Below, in pieces: positions 52,679-62,638 of a stretch of 64,000 nt of DNA. Both the position numbers and the translations under genes were made by a program. Within the stretch, counting starts at the first letter, position 1. Every line of letters starts with the position of its first letter. The stretch is taken from the NCBI RefSeq assembly GCF_019352895.1, contig NZ_JAAAFX010000005.1, positions 5,654-69,653 of the forward strand, written 5' to 3'. Source of the stretch: Variovorax boronicumulans (lineage in GTDB: Bacteria > Pseudomonadota > Gammaproteobacteria > Burkholderiales > Burkholderiaceae_C). The notes under the pieces are model-generated. The model did not search any database. It was not told where the DNA came from and saw only the letters and a program-made list of their open reading frames with translations.

Positions 52679-54432
52679 GGCGTGCCTTGGGGTTTCAGTT
52701 GGTAGAGTTTCACCGCCCCATCGGACTGCACAGGGTCGAAGTAGCGGTCGAAGCCGGGTTGCGCGGTCACCTGCGGGAAGCGGCCGGTATGGACCACCAG
52801 CGCATCGAAGTGCTCGGCGGCCAGCTTCCGATGCAGTTGGGCGGCGTCCAGCGCCGTGTAGTCGCTGTAGCGCCACGGACCGAAGACATCGCCCCACACG
52901 GGCTGCGGCGCGTAGTAGAGCGAGTCCTCGACGCCGATCTGGTAGATGCGCCCGACCGGATGGGCGCGCAGTTGCGACCACAGGGCGTACCCGGTCACGC
53001 GCTCCGTGAGCAGGGCCTCGCGCGCCGCGGGTGTCGGGGCAATCCGTTTCCAGTACCGCACGCCGTCCGCCGTCGCGAGCGCGGCCAGGCAGGCGAGCGC
53101 CAGGCCGGCCGTCGCGCGCACCAGGTGCCGCTGGTGCAGTGCCGGCCACAGGGCCGCCGCACGGCGCACGAGATGCACGCAGGCCGCGGCCGACAGCAGC
53201 GCGAGCAGCGGGTAGGCCGGCGTCAGGTAGCGTGGATAGGGCGCACTGGCGACCCAGACGAGCACCATGTAGGCGGACAGGATCAGCGCCCGGCGCACTG
53301 CGGCGCTGCCTCTCAGCGCGGGAATGAAGGGCACCACGAGCGCGGGCCACAAGGGCCAGGCGGGCAGGTCGTAGTTGCGCCGCAGGTCCTCGAACTGGCC
53401 CCGATAGTCGAGGGCGTTCCAGTCGGTGAATCCGAACAGTCGTCCGCCGACGGGATTGAAGGGATCACCGGTCAGCAGCGCGTTGCGCGCATACCAGTAG
53501 ATGCAGGGCACCAGCAGCCCGCCCAGCACCAGCAGCCACGTCGTCGGCCGGCGGTCGTGCCGCGCCAGGCCGAGCGCGAACAGGGGCAAGAGCGTGAGCA
53601 GTTGGTATTTCGAACCGATCGCCAGCCCGATGGCGAAGGCGCAGGGCAGCAGCCATCGGCGGTCCTCGGTCAGCCGCCATTGCTGGTAGGCGGCGGCCGC
53701 GACGAGCACGAACAGCGCCACGCCCAGTTCGACATAGGCGCGGGTGAATTCGCTCAGGGTCAGCAGCACCCACAGCGCGGCGGCCAGGCAGGCCGTGAGC
53801 CGGTCCAGATGCTGCCGGCCCAGGCGGTACACGAGCCCGGCCGTGAGCCAGCCCGCGAGCGCATGCAGCAGGTGCGGCAGCACGTCGTTGCCGAACAGCA
53901 GCGCCGCGGCGTAGAGCAGGTCGAAGTTGTAGGGGAACCAGGGGTAGCGCAGCCAGTCGTTGACCGTCAGGTGGCCGCTCGCGGCCCACTGTTGCGCATG
54001 CGGCAGGTGATACAGCAGCTCGTCCCAGGCCATGGGCGGCGGCAACGGGGCCATGAGCGTGCAGAGCAGGGCCAGGGCCAGCGCCGCGGCCGCCCAGCGT
54101 TCGGGCATCGGCGTTGTGCGCCACCGGTCGCGAAGCCCGCCCTGTCGCAGCGCCGCGCCTCGTTCGATGGCCAGGCGCAATCCCGGGATCAGGCCGACCG
54201 CGAGCAGTGCCGTGACGAAGGTCGATGTCAGCCGGCCGGCGATCGCCAGCCACTGCAACACGCAGATGCCGATCCCGAGCCCGAGCGCGATGGCCAGCGG
54301 CGCGCCGAGCCGGGTGTGCGGATCGCGGTCGATCTTCAGCCCTCGAAGCAGCATGTCGCCCGCACCCCAGCAGGCGAGGACGACCAGCGTCAGGGCACCG
54401 TACTGCGCCAGTACATGGCCGAGCTTGTCCAT
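52675..54432 (-). CDS. GT-C fold integral membrane glycosyltransferase (GtrC/ArnT/PMT-like)
   Basis: A 585-residue protein with at least ten membrane helices in its first 430 residues and a C-terminal soluble domain. The first periplasmic loop has MAWDELLYHLPHAQQW, with the acidic pair expected of lipid-sugar-dependent GT-C enzymes. WYARNALLTGDPFNP is a second conserved loop. It would take the flipped sugar from undecaprenyl phosphate and attach it to a periplasmic acceptor, as GtrC or ArnT does. It starts 12 bp after prfC. Confidence 0.8.
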   Translation of the reverse strand: MDKLGHVLAQYGALTLVVLACWGAGDMLLRGLKIDRDPHTRLGAPLAIALGLGIGICVLQWLAIAGRLTSTFVTALLAVGLIPGLRLAIERGAALRQGGLRDRWRTTPMPERWAAAALALALLCTLMAPLPPPMAWDELLYHLPHAQQWAASGHLTVNDWLRYPWFPYNFDLLYAAALLFGNDVLPHLLHALAGWLTAGLVYRLGRQHLDRLTACLAAALWVLLTLSEFTRAYVELGVALFVLVAAAAYQQWRLTEDRRWLLPCAFAIGLAIGSKYQLLTLLPLFALGLARHDRRPTTWLLVLGGLLVPCIYWYARNALLTGDPFNPVGGRLFGFTDWNALDYRGQFEDLRRNYDLPAWPLWPALVVPFIPALRGSAAVRRALILSAYMVLVWVASAPYPRYLTPAYPLLALLSAAACVHLVRRAAALWPALHQRHLVRATAGLALACLAALATADGVRYWKRIAPTPAAREALLTERVTGYALWSQLRAHPVGRIYQIGVEDSLYYAPQPVWGDVFGPWRYSDYTALDAAQLHRKLAAEHFDALVVHTGRFPQVTAQPGFDRYFDPVQSDGAVKLYQLKPQGTP

Positions 54433-54444
54433 GGCTCCCGGCGT

Positions 54445-56073
54445 CTAGCCGGCGCTCTGCAGTGCCAGCCCCGCGTGCTCGCGCAGCGGATGGAAGTGGA
54501 TCTTCGGGAAGCGTTCCTGCGCCAGCCGCACGTCGTAGGGCGAGGTGCAGAGGAAGGCCAGGGTGTCGGCCGCATCCTTGGCCATGCGCACCGGGTAGGC
54601 GTGGACGAACTCGCGCAGTTCCGCCGGGGTGTCGGCCGTGATCCAGCGCGCGCCCGTGTACTGGCAACCCTCGAGCCGCACGTCGCAGTCGTACTCGCCC
54701 TTGAGCCGGTGCTGCACGACTTCGAACTGCAGCTGCCCGACGGCGCCCAGCAGCATCGGGCCGCCGACCTCGGGCCGGAAGACCTGGATCGCGCCTTCCT
54801 CGCCCAGCTGGGCCAGGCCCTGCTGCAGCTGCTTGGTGCGCAGCGGGTTCTTCAGGATCACGGTCATGAAGAGCTCGGGCGCGAAGAAGGGCAGGCCGGT
54901 GAACATCAGGCTCGCGCCGTCGGTGATGGTGTCGCCCAACTGCACGCCGCCGTGGGTGGTGAAGCCCACGATGTCGCCCGCGTAGGCTTCTTCCACGGCC
55001 TCGCGGCGCTGGCTCATGAAGGTCACGACGCTGGTGGGACGCAGTTCCTTCGAGGTGCGCTGCACCTTGAGCTTCATGCCCGGCGTGTACTTGCCCGAGG
55101 CCATGCGCACGAAGGCGATGCGGTCGCGGTGCGAGGGGTCCATGTTGGCCTGCACCTTGAACACCACGCCGGCGAAGTCCTTGTCGGCGGGCTGGATCTC
55201 CCGGACCACCGGCTGGCGGTTGACGATCGTGGTGCTGGTGCGCGACTGCGGCGCCGGCGCCAGGTCGACCAGCGCGTCGAGCACTTCCATCACGCCGAAG
55301 TTGTTCACGCCCGAGCCGAAGAACACCGGCGTCTGCTTGCCGGCCAGGAAGGCCTCGCGGTCCCAGCTGGGCGAAGCGCCCGCAGCGAGCTCCATGCTCT
55401 GCTCGGCGTTCTCGAACTCGGTGCCGAAGCGCTTGATCAGTTCGGCGCGGTTGTCCAGCGCGATGGTCTCGAACTCCTGCGGCAGGCGTTCCTTGCCCGA
55501 ATCGAACACCGTCATGGTCTGCGTGCGCAGGTTCATGATGCCGCCGAAGCTCTTGCCCTGGCCCACAGGCCAGGTCATCGGCACGCAGGGCATGCCCAGC
55601 TCGCGCTCGATCTCGTCGAGGATGTCCAGCGGCTCGCGCACTTCGCGGTCCATCTTGTTGACGAAGGTGATGATGGGCGTGTCGCGCTGGCGGCAGACCT
55701 CGATCAGCCGGCGCGTCTGCGCTTCCACGCCGTTGGCCGCGTCGATCACCATCAGCGCCGAGTCGACGGCGGTGAGCACGCGGTAGGTGTCTTCCGAGAA
55801 GTCCTTGTGGCCGGGCGTGTCGAGCAGGTTGATCACGTGGTCGCGGTACAGCATCTGCATGACCGACGAGGCCACCGAGATGCCGCGCTGCTTTTCGATT
55901 TCCATCCAGTCGGAGGTCGCGTGGCGCGAGGCCTTGCGCGCCTTGACCGAGCCGGCGATCTGGATCGCGCCCGAGAACAGCAGCAGCTTCTCGGTCAGCG
56001 TGGTCTTGCCCGCGTCGGGGTGGGAAATGATCGCGAAGGTGCGACGGCGGCGGGTTTCGGATTCGAAGGTCAT
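54445..56073 (-). CDS. prfC: Peptide chain release factor 3
   Basis: A 542-residue translational GTPase that recycles RF1/RF2 after termination. G motifs are SHPDAGKTTLTEKLL, the RGISVASSV switch, DTPGHKDFSEDTY and NKMDRE. Length matches RF3 (about 530). It heads the minus-strand unit that continues into the glycosylation cassette with only 12 bp between. A TAAAAT element on the minus strand at 56148-56153 is a possible -10. Confidence 0.95.
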   Translation of the reverse strand: MTFESETRRRRTFAIISHPDAGKTTLTEKLLLFSGAIQIAGSVKARKASRHATSDWMEIEKQRGISVASSVMQMLYRDHVINLLDTPGHKDFSEDTYRVLTAVDSALMVIDAANGVEAQTRRLIEVCRQRDTPIITFVNKMDREVREPLDILDEIERELGMPCVPMTWPVGQGKSFGGIMNLRTQTMTVFDSGKERLPQEFETIALDNRAELIKRFGTEFENAEQSMELAAGASPSWDREAFLAGKQTPVFFGSGVNNFGVMEVLDALVDLAPAPQSRTSTTIVNRQPVVREIQPADKDFAGVVFKVQANMDPSHRDRIAFVRMASGKYTPGMKLKVQRTSKELRPTSVVTFMSQRREAVEEAYAGDIVGFTTHGGVQLGDTITDGASLMFTGLPFFAPELFMTVILKNPLRTKQLQQGLAQLGEEGAIQVFRPEVGGPMLLGAVGQLQFEVVQHRLKGEYDCDVRLEGCQYTGARWITADTPAELREFVHAYPVRMAKDAADTLAFLCTSPYDVRLAQERFPKIHFHPLREHAGLALQSAG

Positions 56074-56101
56074 GGCGTGAACGCGGGGCGCGCGAAGAAC
56101 G

Positions 56102-56120
56102 GTGAGCGCGAGGCGCTCAC
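56102..56120. other. Hairpin in the prfC leader
   Basis: GTGAGCGC-GAG-GCGCTCAC is a perfect 8-bp stem with a 3-base loop, 29 bp upstream of the prfC start. In the transcript it would lie in the 5' untranslated region. A second hairpin (GCCGCCCC / GGGGCGGC, 56157-56180) stands just beyond, downstream of the stop at 56190. Confidence 0.45.
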
Positions 56121-56189
56121 GGCGCGGCGGCTACGCAAAGCCGTCGATTTTAGCGAGCCGCCCCTGGCATGCGGGGCGGCCGGGCCTTA

Positions 56190-56855
56190 TTACATGGGCG
56201 GCGTGAAACCGTGGCGCCCCGCGATCACGCGCATGGCGGTCGGCGTGCCGTTGCGTTCCTGCGCGTTGACCAGCACCCTGGCGCCGGGCGTGAGCAGGGC
56301 GTCGGTGCCGGGCCTGAAGGTCACCACCGGCACGTTCGCCGGGACGATGACGATCTTCTCGCCGCCCTTGTAGCTGAGCTTGAGCTGCTGGCCGCCGCGC
56401 GCCGACGAAGGCGCGGCCGCCAGGTCGGCCACCGTGGCATTGGTCATGGTGCTCTGCGGCTGCAGGTCCCAGGGGAAGTGGCCCTCGCCGGTGCCGCGCG
56501 CGGCCTCGGGGAACACCAGCACCTCGAGCGCCTTCTGGCTGCCGTCGGCCTGCGGCATCGCGGCCGTGCCAATGAAACTGCCCTGCTTGATGTCGCTCAG
56601 CTTGATCCGGTAGACCTCGGACACCGGCAGGTCGGCCGCGCGCGCCAGCGTGACCACCTCGCCGCCGCGGTCCTTGACGATCAGTTGCTTCGCGTCGTTG
56701 TAGACCACCGTGCCGCGGATGCGGACCAGTGGCGCCGCCGCAGGAGCGCTCGCAGAGGCGTTCTGGGCCGAGGCCGCGAGCGGCAGGGCGATGCCGGCCG
56801 CGAGAACGGTGGCGGCCAGGGCGGCCGAAGAGATTTTGGGGAAGAGGGGGTGCAT
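56190..56855 (-). CDS. Hypothetical exported protein
   Basis: A 221-residue protein with a signal peptide (MHPLFPKISSAALAATVL ... PLAASAQ) and then an Ala/Ser/Pro linker. The body is predicted strand-rich: VRIRGTVVYNDAKQLIVKDRGGEVVTLA resembles an OB-like or DUF5666-type strand set, and a related segment (LKLSYKGGEKIVIVPANVPVVTF, PGARVLVNAQER) follows, so it may hold two similar small domains. Function is unknown. It diverges from the riboswitch-ahcY region. The start at 56855 gives a proper signal peptide; the longer frame does not. Confidence 0.65.
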   Translation of the reverse strand: MHPLFPKISSAALAATVLAAGIALPLAASAQNASASAPAAAPLVRIRGTVVYNDAKQLIVKDRGGEVVTLARAADLPVSEVYRIKLSDIKQGSFIGTAAMPQADGSQKALEVLVFPEAARGTGEGHFPWDLQPQSTMTNATVADLAAAPSSARGGQQLKLSYKGGEKIVIVPANVPVVTFRPGTDALLTPGARVLVNAQERNGTPTAMRVIAGRHGFTPPM

Positions 56856-56987
56856 GGGACCTCGGGCGACCACGCCAGACACCAGCGGTGCTGTCACGCG
56901 GACGAAGCGCCATGGTGGACTTCGGCGCCGGGCGCATCTGTCGGCCGGGGCCTCGACTCGCAGGCGACGGCGGGCGGCGTGCTGAGC

Positions 56988-57059
56988 TAAAATCGCGCTT
57001 CCGAGGAGCGTTGCAGCGCCGTCAGGCGTGAGGCTCGGACCCATCGCAACGACGCTCAT
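56988..57059 (+). promoter_or_regulatory. SAH riboswitch with upstream -10 box
   Basis: The sequence from 57001 fits the ahcY-type S-adenosylhomocysteine riboswitch. P1 pairs GAGCG (57006-57010) with CGCTC (57053-57057) and GTTGC (57010-57014) with GCAAC (57046-57050). P2 is GCGCC/GGCGT (57016-57029). CCGAG (57001-57005) can pair with CTCGG (57034-57038) for the P4 pseudoknot. TAAAAT at 56988-56993 would start the RNA at the aptamer. High SAH is known to turn on such genes. Confidence 0.9.
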
Positions 57060-57064
57060 CCGCT

Positions 57065-57081
57065 GTTCTCGCGGCGAGAAC
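57065..57081 (+). other. Hairpin between SAH aptamer and ahcY
   Basis: GTTCTCG-CGG-CGAGAAC is a perfect 7-bp stem 6 bp after the aptamer. A second stem, CCGCAC-GCAA-GTGCGG, lies at 57130-57145. Neither has a T-run, so they are not simple terminators. They are candidates for the expression platform in the 190-base leader. Confidence 0.45.
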
Positions 57082-57250
57082 ACGTGAATGAACCTGCTGC
57101 GCACCCCGATCCCGCACCTGTGGTGCTCACCGCACGCAAGTGCGGCTCCGCTCCTCGATGCAGGCTCGGGTCGCTCGCGACGGTTCCTTCACGCGTTCTG
57201 AGTTTCCCGTCGAACACAGTGGCCTCGTTCAAACAAGTTTTGGAGTTTCC

Positions 57251-58690
<1,440 letters not shown>

Positions 58691-58705
58691 TGGCGCACCC
58701 AAGCT

Positions 58706-59509
58706 TTGCGCGCTGATCAATTGTTGGTGGAGCGGGGCCTCGCGGCCTCGCGTTCACAGGCCGTCCGCCTGATCGCGGGCGGGTTGCGCTGGCGCGATGC
58801 CGGCAGTGGCGCCGAATGGCGCAGCGTGGGCAAGAACCGCGACGAGATCCCCGCCTCGGCCGAGCTCGAGCTCGCCGATGCCGCGGAGTCGCGCTACGTC
58901 TCGCGCGGCGGGCTCAAGCTGGAGGGCGCGCTGCGCGCCACCGGCGTCGATCCCACGGGCAAGCATTGCCTCGACGTCGGTCAATCGACCGGCGGCTTCA
59001 CCGATTGCCTGCTGCAGCATGGCGCGGCGCAGGTGGTGGGCATCGACGTCGGCCATGGCCAGCTGCATGCGCGCATCCGCGAGGACGAGCGCGTGACGGC
59101 CATCGAGAAGGTCAATGCCCGCGCATTGAGCCTCGAGGACCTGCAGGACGAAGTGGAGCGCACGGATTTCGATCTGATCGTGGCCGACCTGTCCTTCATC
59201 TCGCTCACGCTGGTGCTGCCCGCGGTCGTGCCGTTCCTGGCGGCCGAGGGCGAGTTGCTGCTGCTGGTCAAGCCGCAGTTCGAGCTGCAGCCGGGCCAGG
59301 TGGGCAAGGGCGGCATCGTGCGCGACGATGCGATGTACCCCATCGTCGAACAGCGGCTGCGCGAGAGCTGCGCTGCGCTCGGCCTGCGCGTGCTGCGCTG
59401 GATCGACAGCCCGATCGCCGGCGGCGACGGCAATCGCGAGTTCTTCATTCATGCCGTCCACGCGGGCGGCGACCCAGGAGCCGCACGTGCGCCTTCCGCT
59501 GAGCTTTGA
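58706..59509 (+). CDS. tlyA: TlyA-family rRNA 2'-O-methyltransferase / hemolysin-like protein
   Basis: A 267-residue protein. An S4 RNA-binding domain (about 1-60, RADQLLVERGLAASRSQAVRLI) is followed by a FtsJ-like methyltransferase with the SAM loop DVGQSTGGFTDCLLQ and VADLSFISLTLVLP, then KPQFELQPGQVGKGGIVRD. Family members methylate ribosomal RNA. Only TTG at 58706 can start the frame, since the ahcY stop is 15 bases before it in the same frame. It uses SAM and produces SAH, which fits its place after ahcY. It overlaps metF by 23 bp. Confidence 0.88.
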   Translation: MRADQLLVERGLAASRSQAVRLIAGGLRWRDAGSGAEWRSVGKNRDEIPASAELELADAAESRYVSRGGLKLEGALRATGVDPTGKHCLDVGQSTGGFTDCLLQHGAAQVVGIDVGHGQLHARIREDERVTAIEKVNARALSLEDLQDEVERTDFDLIVADLSFISLTLVLPAVVPFLAAEGELLLLVKPQFELQPGQVGKGGIVRDDAMYPIVEQRLRESCAALGLRVLRWIDSPIAGGDGNREFFIHAVHAGGDPGAARAPSAEL

Positions 59510-60320
59510 GTTCTTCCCGACCAAGACGCCCGAAGGCGCGGTCAAGCTGCGCGCGGTGCGCCAGCAGCTCTATGAGATGAAGCCCGAGTTCTGCTCCGTG
59601 ACCTACGGTGCAGGCGGCTCGACCCATGCGGGCACCTTCGCCGCGGTGGGCGAGATCCTGTCCGAAGGCGTGGACGCGGCCAGCCACTTCTCGTGCATCG
59701 GCGCCACCCGCGCGACGGTGCGCACGCAGCTGGCCGAACTCAAGACCATGGGCGTGAAGCGCCTGGTGGCCCTGCGCGGCGACCTGCCCAGCGGCTACGG
59801 CGTGGGCGGCGAGTTCCAGTACGCCAGCGACCTGGTCGGCTTCATCCGCGAGGAAACGGGCCGTGACTTCCATGTCGAGGTGGCCTGCTACCCCGAGGTG
59901 CATCCCCAGGCCCGCTCGCCCGAGGCCGACCTGCAGGCCTTCGCCGCCAAGGCCAGGGCCGGTGCCGACTCGGCCATCACGCAGTACTTCTTCAACGCCG
60001 ACGCCTATTTCCGTTTCGTCGACGACGCACGGCGGCTGGGCATCGACACGCCGATCGTGCCGGGCGTGATGCCCATCACCAGCTCGACGCAACTGATGCG
60101 CTTCTCGGATGCCTGCGGCGCCGAGATCCCGCGCTGGATCCGGCTGCGGCTGCAGAGCTACGGCGACGACACCGCCTCGATCAAGGCCTTCGGCCTCGAT
60201 GCGGTGGCGCAGATGTGCGAGCGCCTGTGCGCGGGAGGCGCCCCGGCGCTGCATTTCTACACCATGAACCAGGCCACGGCCACGCTCGCCTTGCTGGAGC
60301 GTCTGGGGCTGAACGCATGA
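59487..60320 (+). CDS. metF: 5,10-methylenetetrahydrofolate reductase
   Basis: A 277-residue flavoprotein that reduces methylene-THF to methyl-THF for methionine synthesis. It begins RLPLSFEFFPTKTPEG, with the catalytic Glu in SFEFFP, and has TYGAGGSTHAGTF, LRGDLPSG, the flavin-contacting ITQYFFNAD and VPGVMPITS. GTG at 59487 has CAGGAG 6 bp before it, so it is the likely start, inside the end of tlyA. Coupling with ahcY under the SAH riboswitch is known in Burkholderiales. Confidence 0.94.
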   Translation: MRLPLSFEFFPTKTPEGAVKLRAVRQQLYEMKPEFCSVTYGAGGSTHAGTFAAVGEILSEGVDAASHFSCIGATRATVRTQLAELKTMGVKRLVALRGDLPSGYGVGGEFQYASDLVGFIREETGRDFHVEVACYPEVHPQARSPEADLQAFAAKARAGADSAITQYFFNADAYFRFVDDARRLGIDTPIVPGVMPITSSTQLMRFSDACGAEIPRWIRLRLQSYGDDTASIKAFGLDAVAQMCERLCAGGAPALHFYTMNQATATLALLERLGLNA

Positions 60321-61024
60321 GTTTCGGCGCGCGCCACGGTTCCTGGCGCGCGGCGCTGCTGAGCCTGGCAGCCGGGCTGATGGTGACGGCCTGCGCGGTG
60401 CCGCCGGCCCCCGATGCGCCCACCGAGCCCGTGGCTGGCGCCATCTCGCCCGACCTCGCCCTGAAGCCCCTTCCCACCGGCCTGGCCGTGCCACCCGGCG
60501 TGGCCCCGCGTTCCGACGTGCCCTCGGTGCGCTACGACCTGGCGGTCTCGGGCCCGGACGAGCTCACACCCGACGACGGCGTGCCGGGCGACGAGGGCCC
60601 GCGCACGATCTTCCAGCGCGGCGGCGCTTCCTGGTACGGCATCGGCTTCCACATGCGCAGGACCGCCAACGGCGAGCGCTTCGACATGGGCGCGATGACC
60701 GCCGCGCACCGCACGCTGCCCTTCGGCACCGTGGTGTGCGTGCGCAGCCTGGTCAACGGCCGCGAGGTGCTGGTGCGCATCAACGACCGTGGGCCCTTCG
60801 GGCCGGGTCGCATCATCGACCTGAGCCGTGCCGCGGCCGAGGCGCTGGACATGCTGAGCATGGGCATCAAGCAGGTCGCGCTGCATGTGGTCGACCAGCC
60901 GGGCATGCGCTGCAACGGCGAGGTGGCCGATGTGACGGCGCTGCAGCAGTGGGCGCCCGAGGAGCCGGTCGCCGCGCCCGTGGCCCGCGCGGTGCGCAAG
61001 GCGCCGGTGCGGCGCCGGCGCTAG
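60317..61024 (+). CDS. rlpA: RlpA-like septal ring lipoprotein (double-psi beta-barrel)
   Basis: A 235-residue protein with a signal peptide and the lipobox-like VTAC at about residues 23-26. A Pro-rich linker leads to the RlpA domain: GGASWYGIGFHMRRTANGERFDMGAMTAAHRTLPFGT and the catalytic-type Asp in VRINDRGPFGPGRIIDLS. These lipoproteins cut denuded peptidoglycan glycan strands or act at the septum. There is no SPOR domain; the tail is basic. The start overlaps the metF stop as ATGA. Confidence 0.85.
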   Translation: MSFGARHGSWRAALLSLAAGLMVTACAVPPAPDAPTEPVAGAISPDLALKPLPTGLAVPPGVAPRSDVPSVRYDLAVSGPDELTPDDGVPGDEGPRTIFQRGGASWYGIGFHMRRTANGERFDMGAMTAAHRTLPFGTVVCVRSLVNGREVLVRINDRGPFGPGRIIDLSRAAAEALDMLSMGIKQVALHVVDQPGMRCNGEVADVTALQQWAPEEPVAAPVARAVRKAPVRRRR

Positions 61025-61053
61025 GCCGGGTCAGGCGGCAATCTCCGTCGCGA

Positions 61054-61983
61054 TCAGCCGCCCGCGTCGAGCGAGAAGGTGGCGTTGCGGTCCTGCCCCA
61101 GGCGTTCGGCCAGTTGCGGCAACGCGGCCGCCATCTGCGCCTTGAGCGTGTAGGGCGGGTTGATCAGGAACATGCCGCTGGCGGGCAGGCCCGGGCGGCG
61201 CGTCTCGCCCGTGGGCGTGGTCGTGATCTTGCTCGACTTGACCGTCAGCGTGGCGTGCAGCCACGACTTGCCGGCCTTGGTCGCCATGGTCTTGAGCCGG
61301 CGTGGCAGATCGTGTGCCTCGGGCCGCGGGATGATCGGGTACCAGACCGCGTAGGTGCCGGTCGCGAAGCGCTTGAGCGCGCCGTCGACGAAATCGAGCA
61401 CGCGGGCGTAGTCGCTCTTGATCTCGTAGCTCGGGTCGCACAGCACCAGCGCGCGGCGCGAAGGCGGCGGCAGGAACTTGGTGGCGCTGCCGAAGCCGTC
61501 TTCGTTCAGCACCGCGATCTGGCGCCCGGCATCGAGCTGCGCGATGTTGGCCGCGAGCGTGCGGCCATCGGTCGGGTGCAGCTCGTACAGCTTGAGCCGG
61601 TCGTGGTCGCGCAGCAGGTGCTGCGTGACGAACGGCGAACCCGGGTAGACCTTGGCGCCGCCCTTGGGGTTGAAGTCGCTGATCACCTCGAGGTAGCGCG
61701 CGATCGCGCCGGCCAGCGGAACCTCGGCCTTGGGCGGGGCCCCCTTCTTCGGCGGGGCCGCGGGCGGCGGGGGCGCCAGCAGGCGCAGCACGCCCTGGCT
61801 GGCTTCGCCGCTGGTGTCGGCGTAGTCGCCGTCGAGGCGGTACAGGCCGGCCCCGGCGTGGGTGTCGACAACGGTGAGCGCCGCGTCTTTTTCCAGCATG
61901 TGGTCGAGCGTGGCAATCAGCACCGTGTGCTTGAGCACGTCGGCGTGGTTGCCGGCGTGGAAGGCGTGGCGGTAACTGAACAT
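61054..61983 (-). CDS. rlmJ: 23S rRNA (adenine-2030-N6)-methyltransferase
   Basis: A 309-residue methyltransferase. The N-terminus FSYRHAFHAGNHADVLKH and the SAM-region VVDTHAGAGLY are RlmJ hallmarks; YPGSPFVTQHLLR and ELHPTDGRTL follow. Motif IV reads DPSYE, where E. coli has DPPYE. A Pro/Lys-rich insertion of about 17 residues (61715-61780) interrupts the domain near residue 75-90. The start is ATG at 61983; the upstream in-frame extension is intergenic and carries the rplM promoter on the other strand. Confidence 0.88.
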   Translation of the reverse strand: MFSYRHAFHAGNHADVLKHTVLIATLDHMLEKDAALTVVDTHAGAGLYRLDGDYADTSGEASQGVLRLLAPPPPAAPPKKGAPPKAEVPLAGAIARYLEVISDFNPKGGAKVYPGSPFVTQHLLRDHDRLKLYELHPTDGRTLAANIAQLDAGRQIAVLNEDGFGSATKFLPPPSRRALVLCDPSYEIKSDYARVLDFVDGALKRFATGTYAVWYPIIPRPEAHDLPRRLKTMATKAGKSWLHATLTVKSSKITTTPTGETRRPGLPASGMFLINPPYTLKAQMAAALPQLAERLGQDRNATFSLDAGG

Positions 61984-62017
61984 AGGGGTCGATCGTACCC
62001 GCACCGGGAGGGTCAGG

Positions 62018-62047
62018 TTGCTCCAAGTCCTTGATTCTTCGTATAAT
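62018..62047 (+). promoter_or_regulatory. rplM-rpsI promoter
   Basis: TTGCTC (62018-62023) and a perfect TATAAT (62042-62047) with an 18-bp spacer, the best sigma-70 promoter in the window. It leaves a leader of about 140 bases before rplM, long enough for ribosomal-protein feedback, though no known L13-binding structure was identified. Confidence 0.75.
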
Positions 62048-62195
62048 CGAGGGCTTCGCAGCGTTTTGTGACCCCGCGGCGAAGTGCGCAATGCCCGTTT
62101 CGGCGGCGTCGCGATCCCCACCTAAGAGATTCCCATCAGAGGAACGCCGACCGTGGAAAAGGGCCCGCCAAACCCTCTTTTGAAGAGAAAAACTC

Positions 62196-62627
62196 ATGAC
62201 CAAAACGTTCAGCGCCAAGCCCGCTGACGTGACGCACGAGTGGTTTGTGATTGACGCGACCGACAAGGTCCTCGGACGAGTAGCCAGCGAAGTTGCTCTC
62301 CGTTTGCGCGGCAAACACAAGGCCATTTACACGCCTCACGTCGATACCGGTGACTACATCGTCATCATCAATGCCGCGCAACTGCGCGTCACTGGCGCCA
62401 AGTCGATCGACAAGGTGTACTACCGTCACTCGGGCTACCCGGGCGGCATCAGTGCCACCAACTTCCGCGACATGCAATCCAAGTTCCCGGGCCGTGCCCT
62501 GGAAAAGGCCGTCAAGGGCATGCTGCCCAAGGGTCCGCTTGGCTACGCGATGATCAAGAAACTCAAGGTGTACGGTGGCGCTGAGCACCCGCATACCGCC
62601 CAACAGCCCAAAGTGCTGGAACTCTAA
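62196..62627 (+). CDS. rplM: 50S ribosomal protein L13
   Basis: A 143-residue ribosomal protein. [19 protein letters not shown] at the N-terminus, [23 protein letters not shown] and [21 protein letters not shown] are the L13 signatures. It is the first gene of the rplM-rpsI operon with a strong promoter about 150 bp upstream. Codon use is less GC-biased than that of the neighbours, as expected for a highly expressed gene. Confidence 0.98.
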   Translation: MTKTFSAKPADVTHEWFVIDATDKVLGRVASEVALRLRGKHKAIYTPHVDTGDYIVIINAAQLRVTGAKSIDKVYYRHSGYPGGISATNFRDMQSKFPGRALEKAVKGMLPKGPLGYAMIKKLKVYGGAEHPHTAQQPKVLEL

Positions 62628-62638
62628 GGAGCCTTGAG

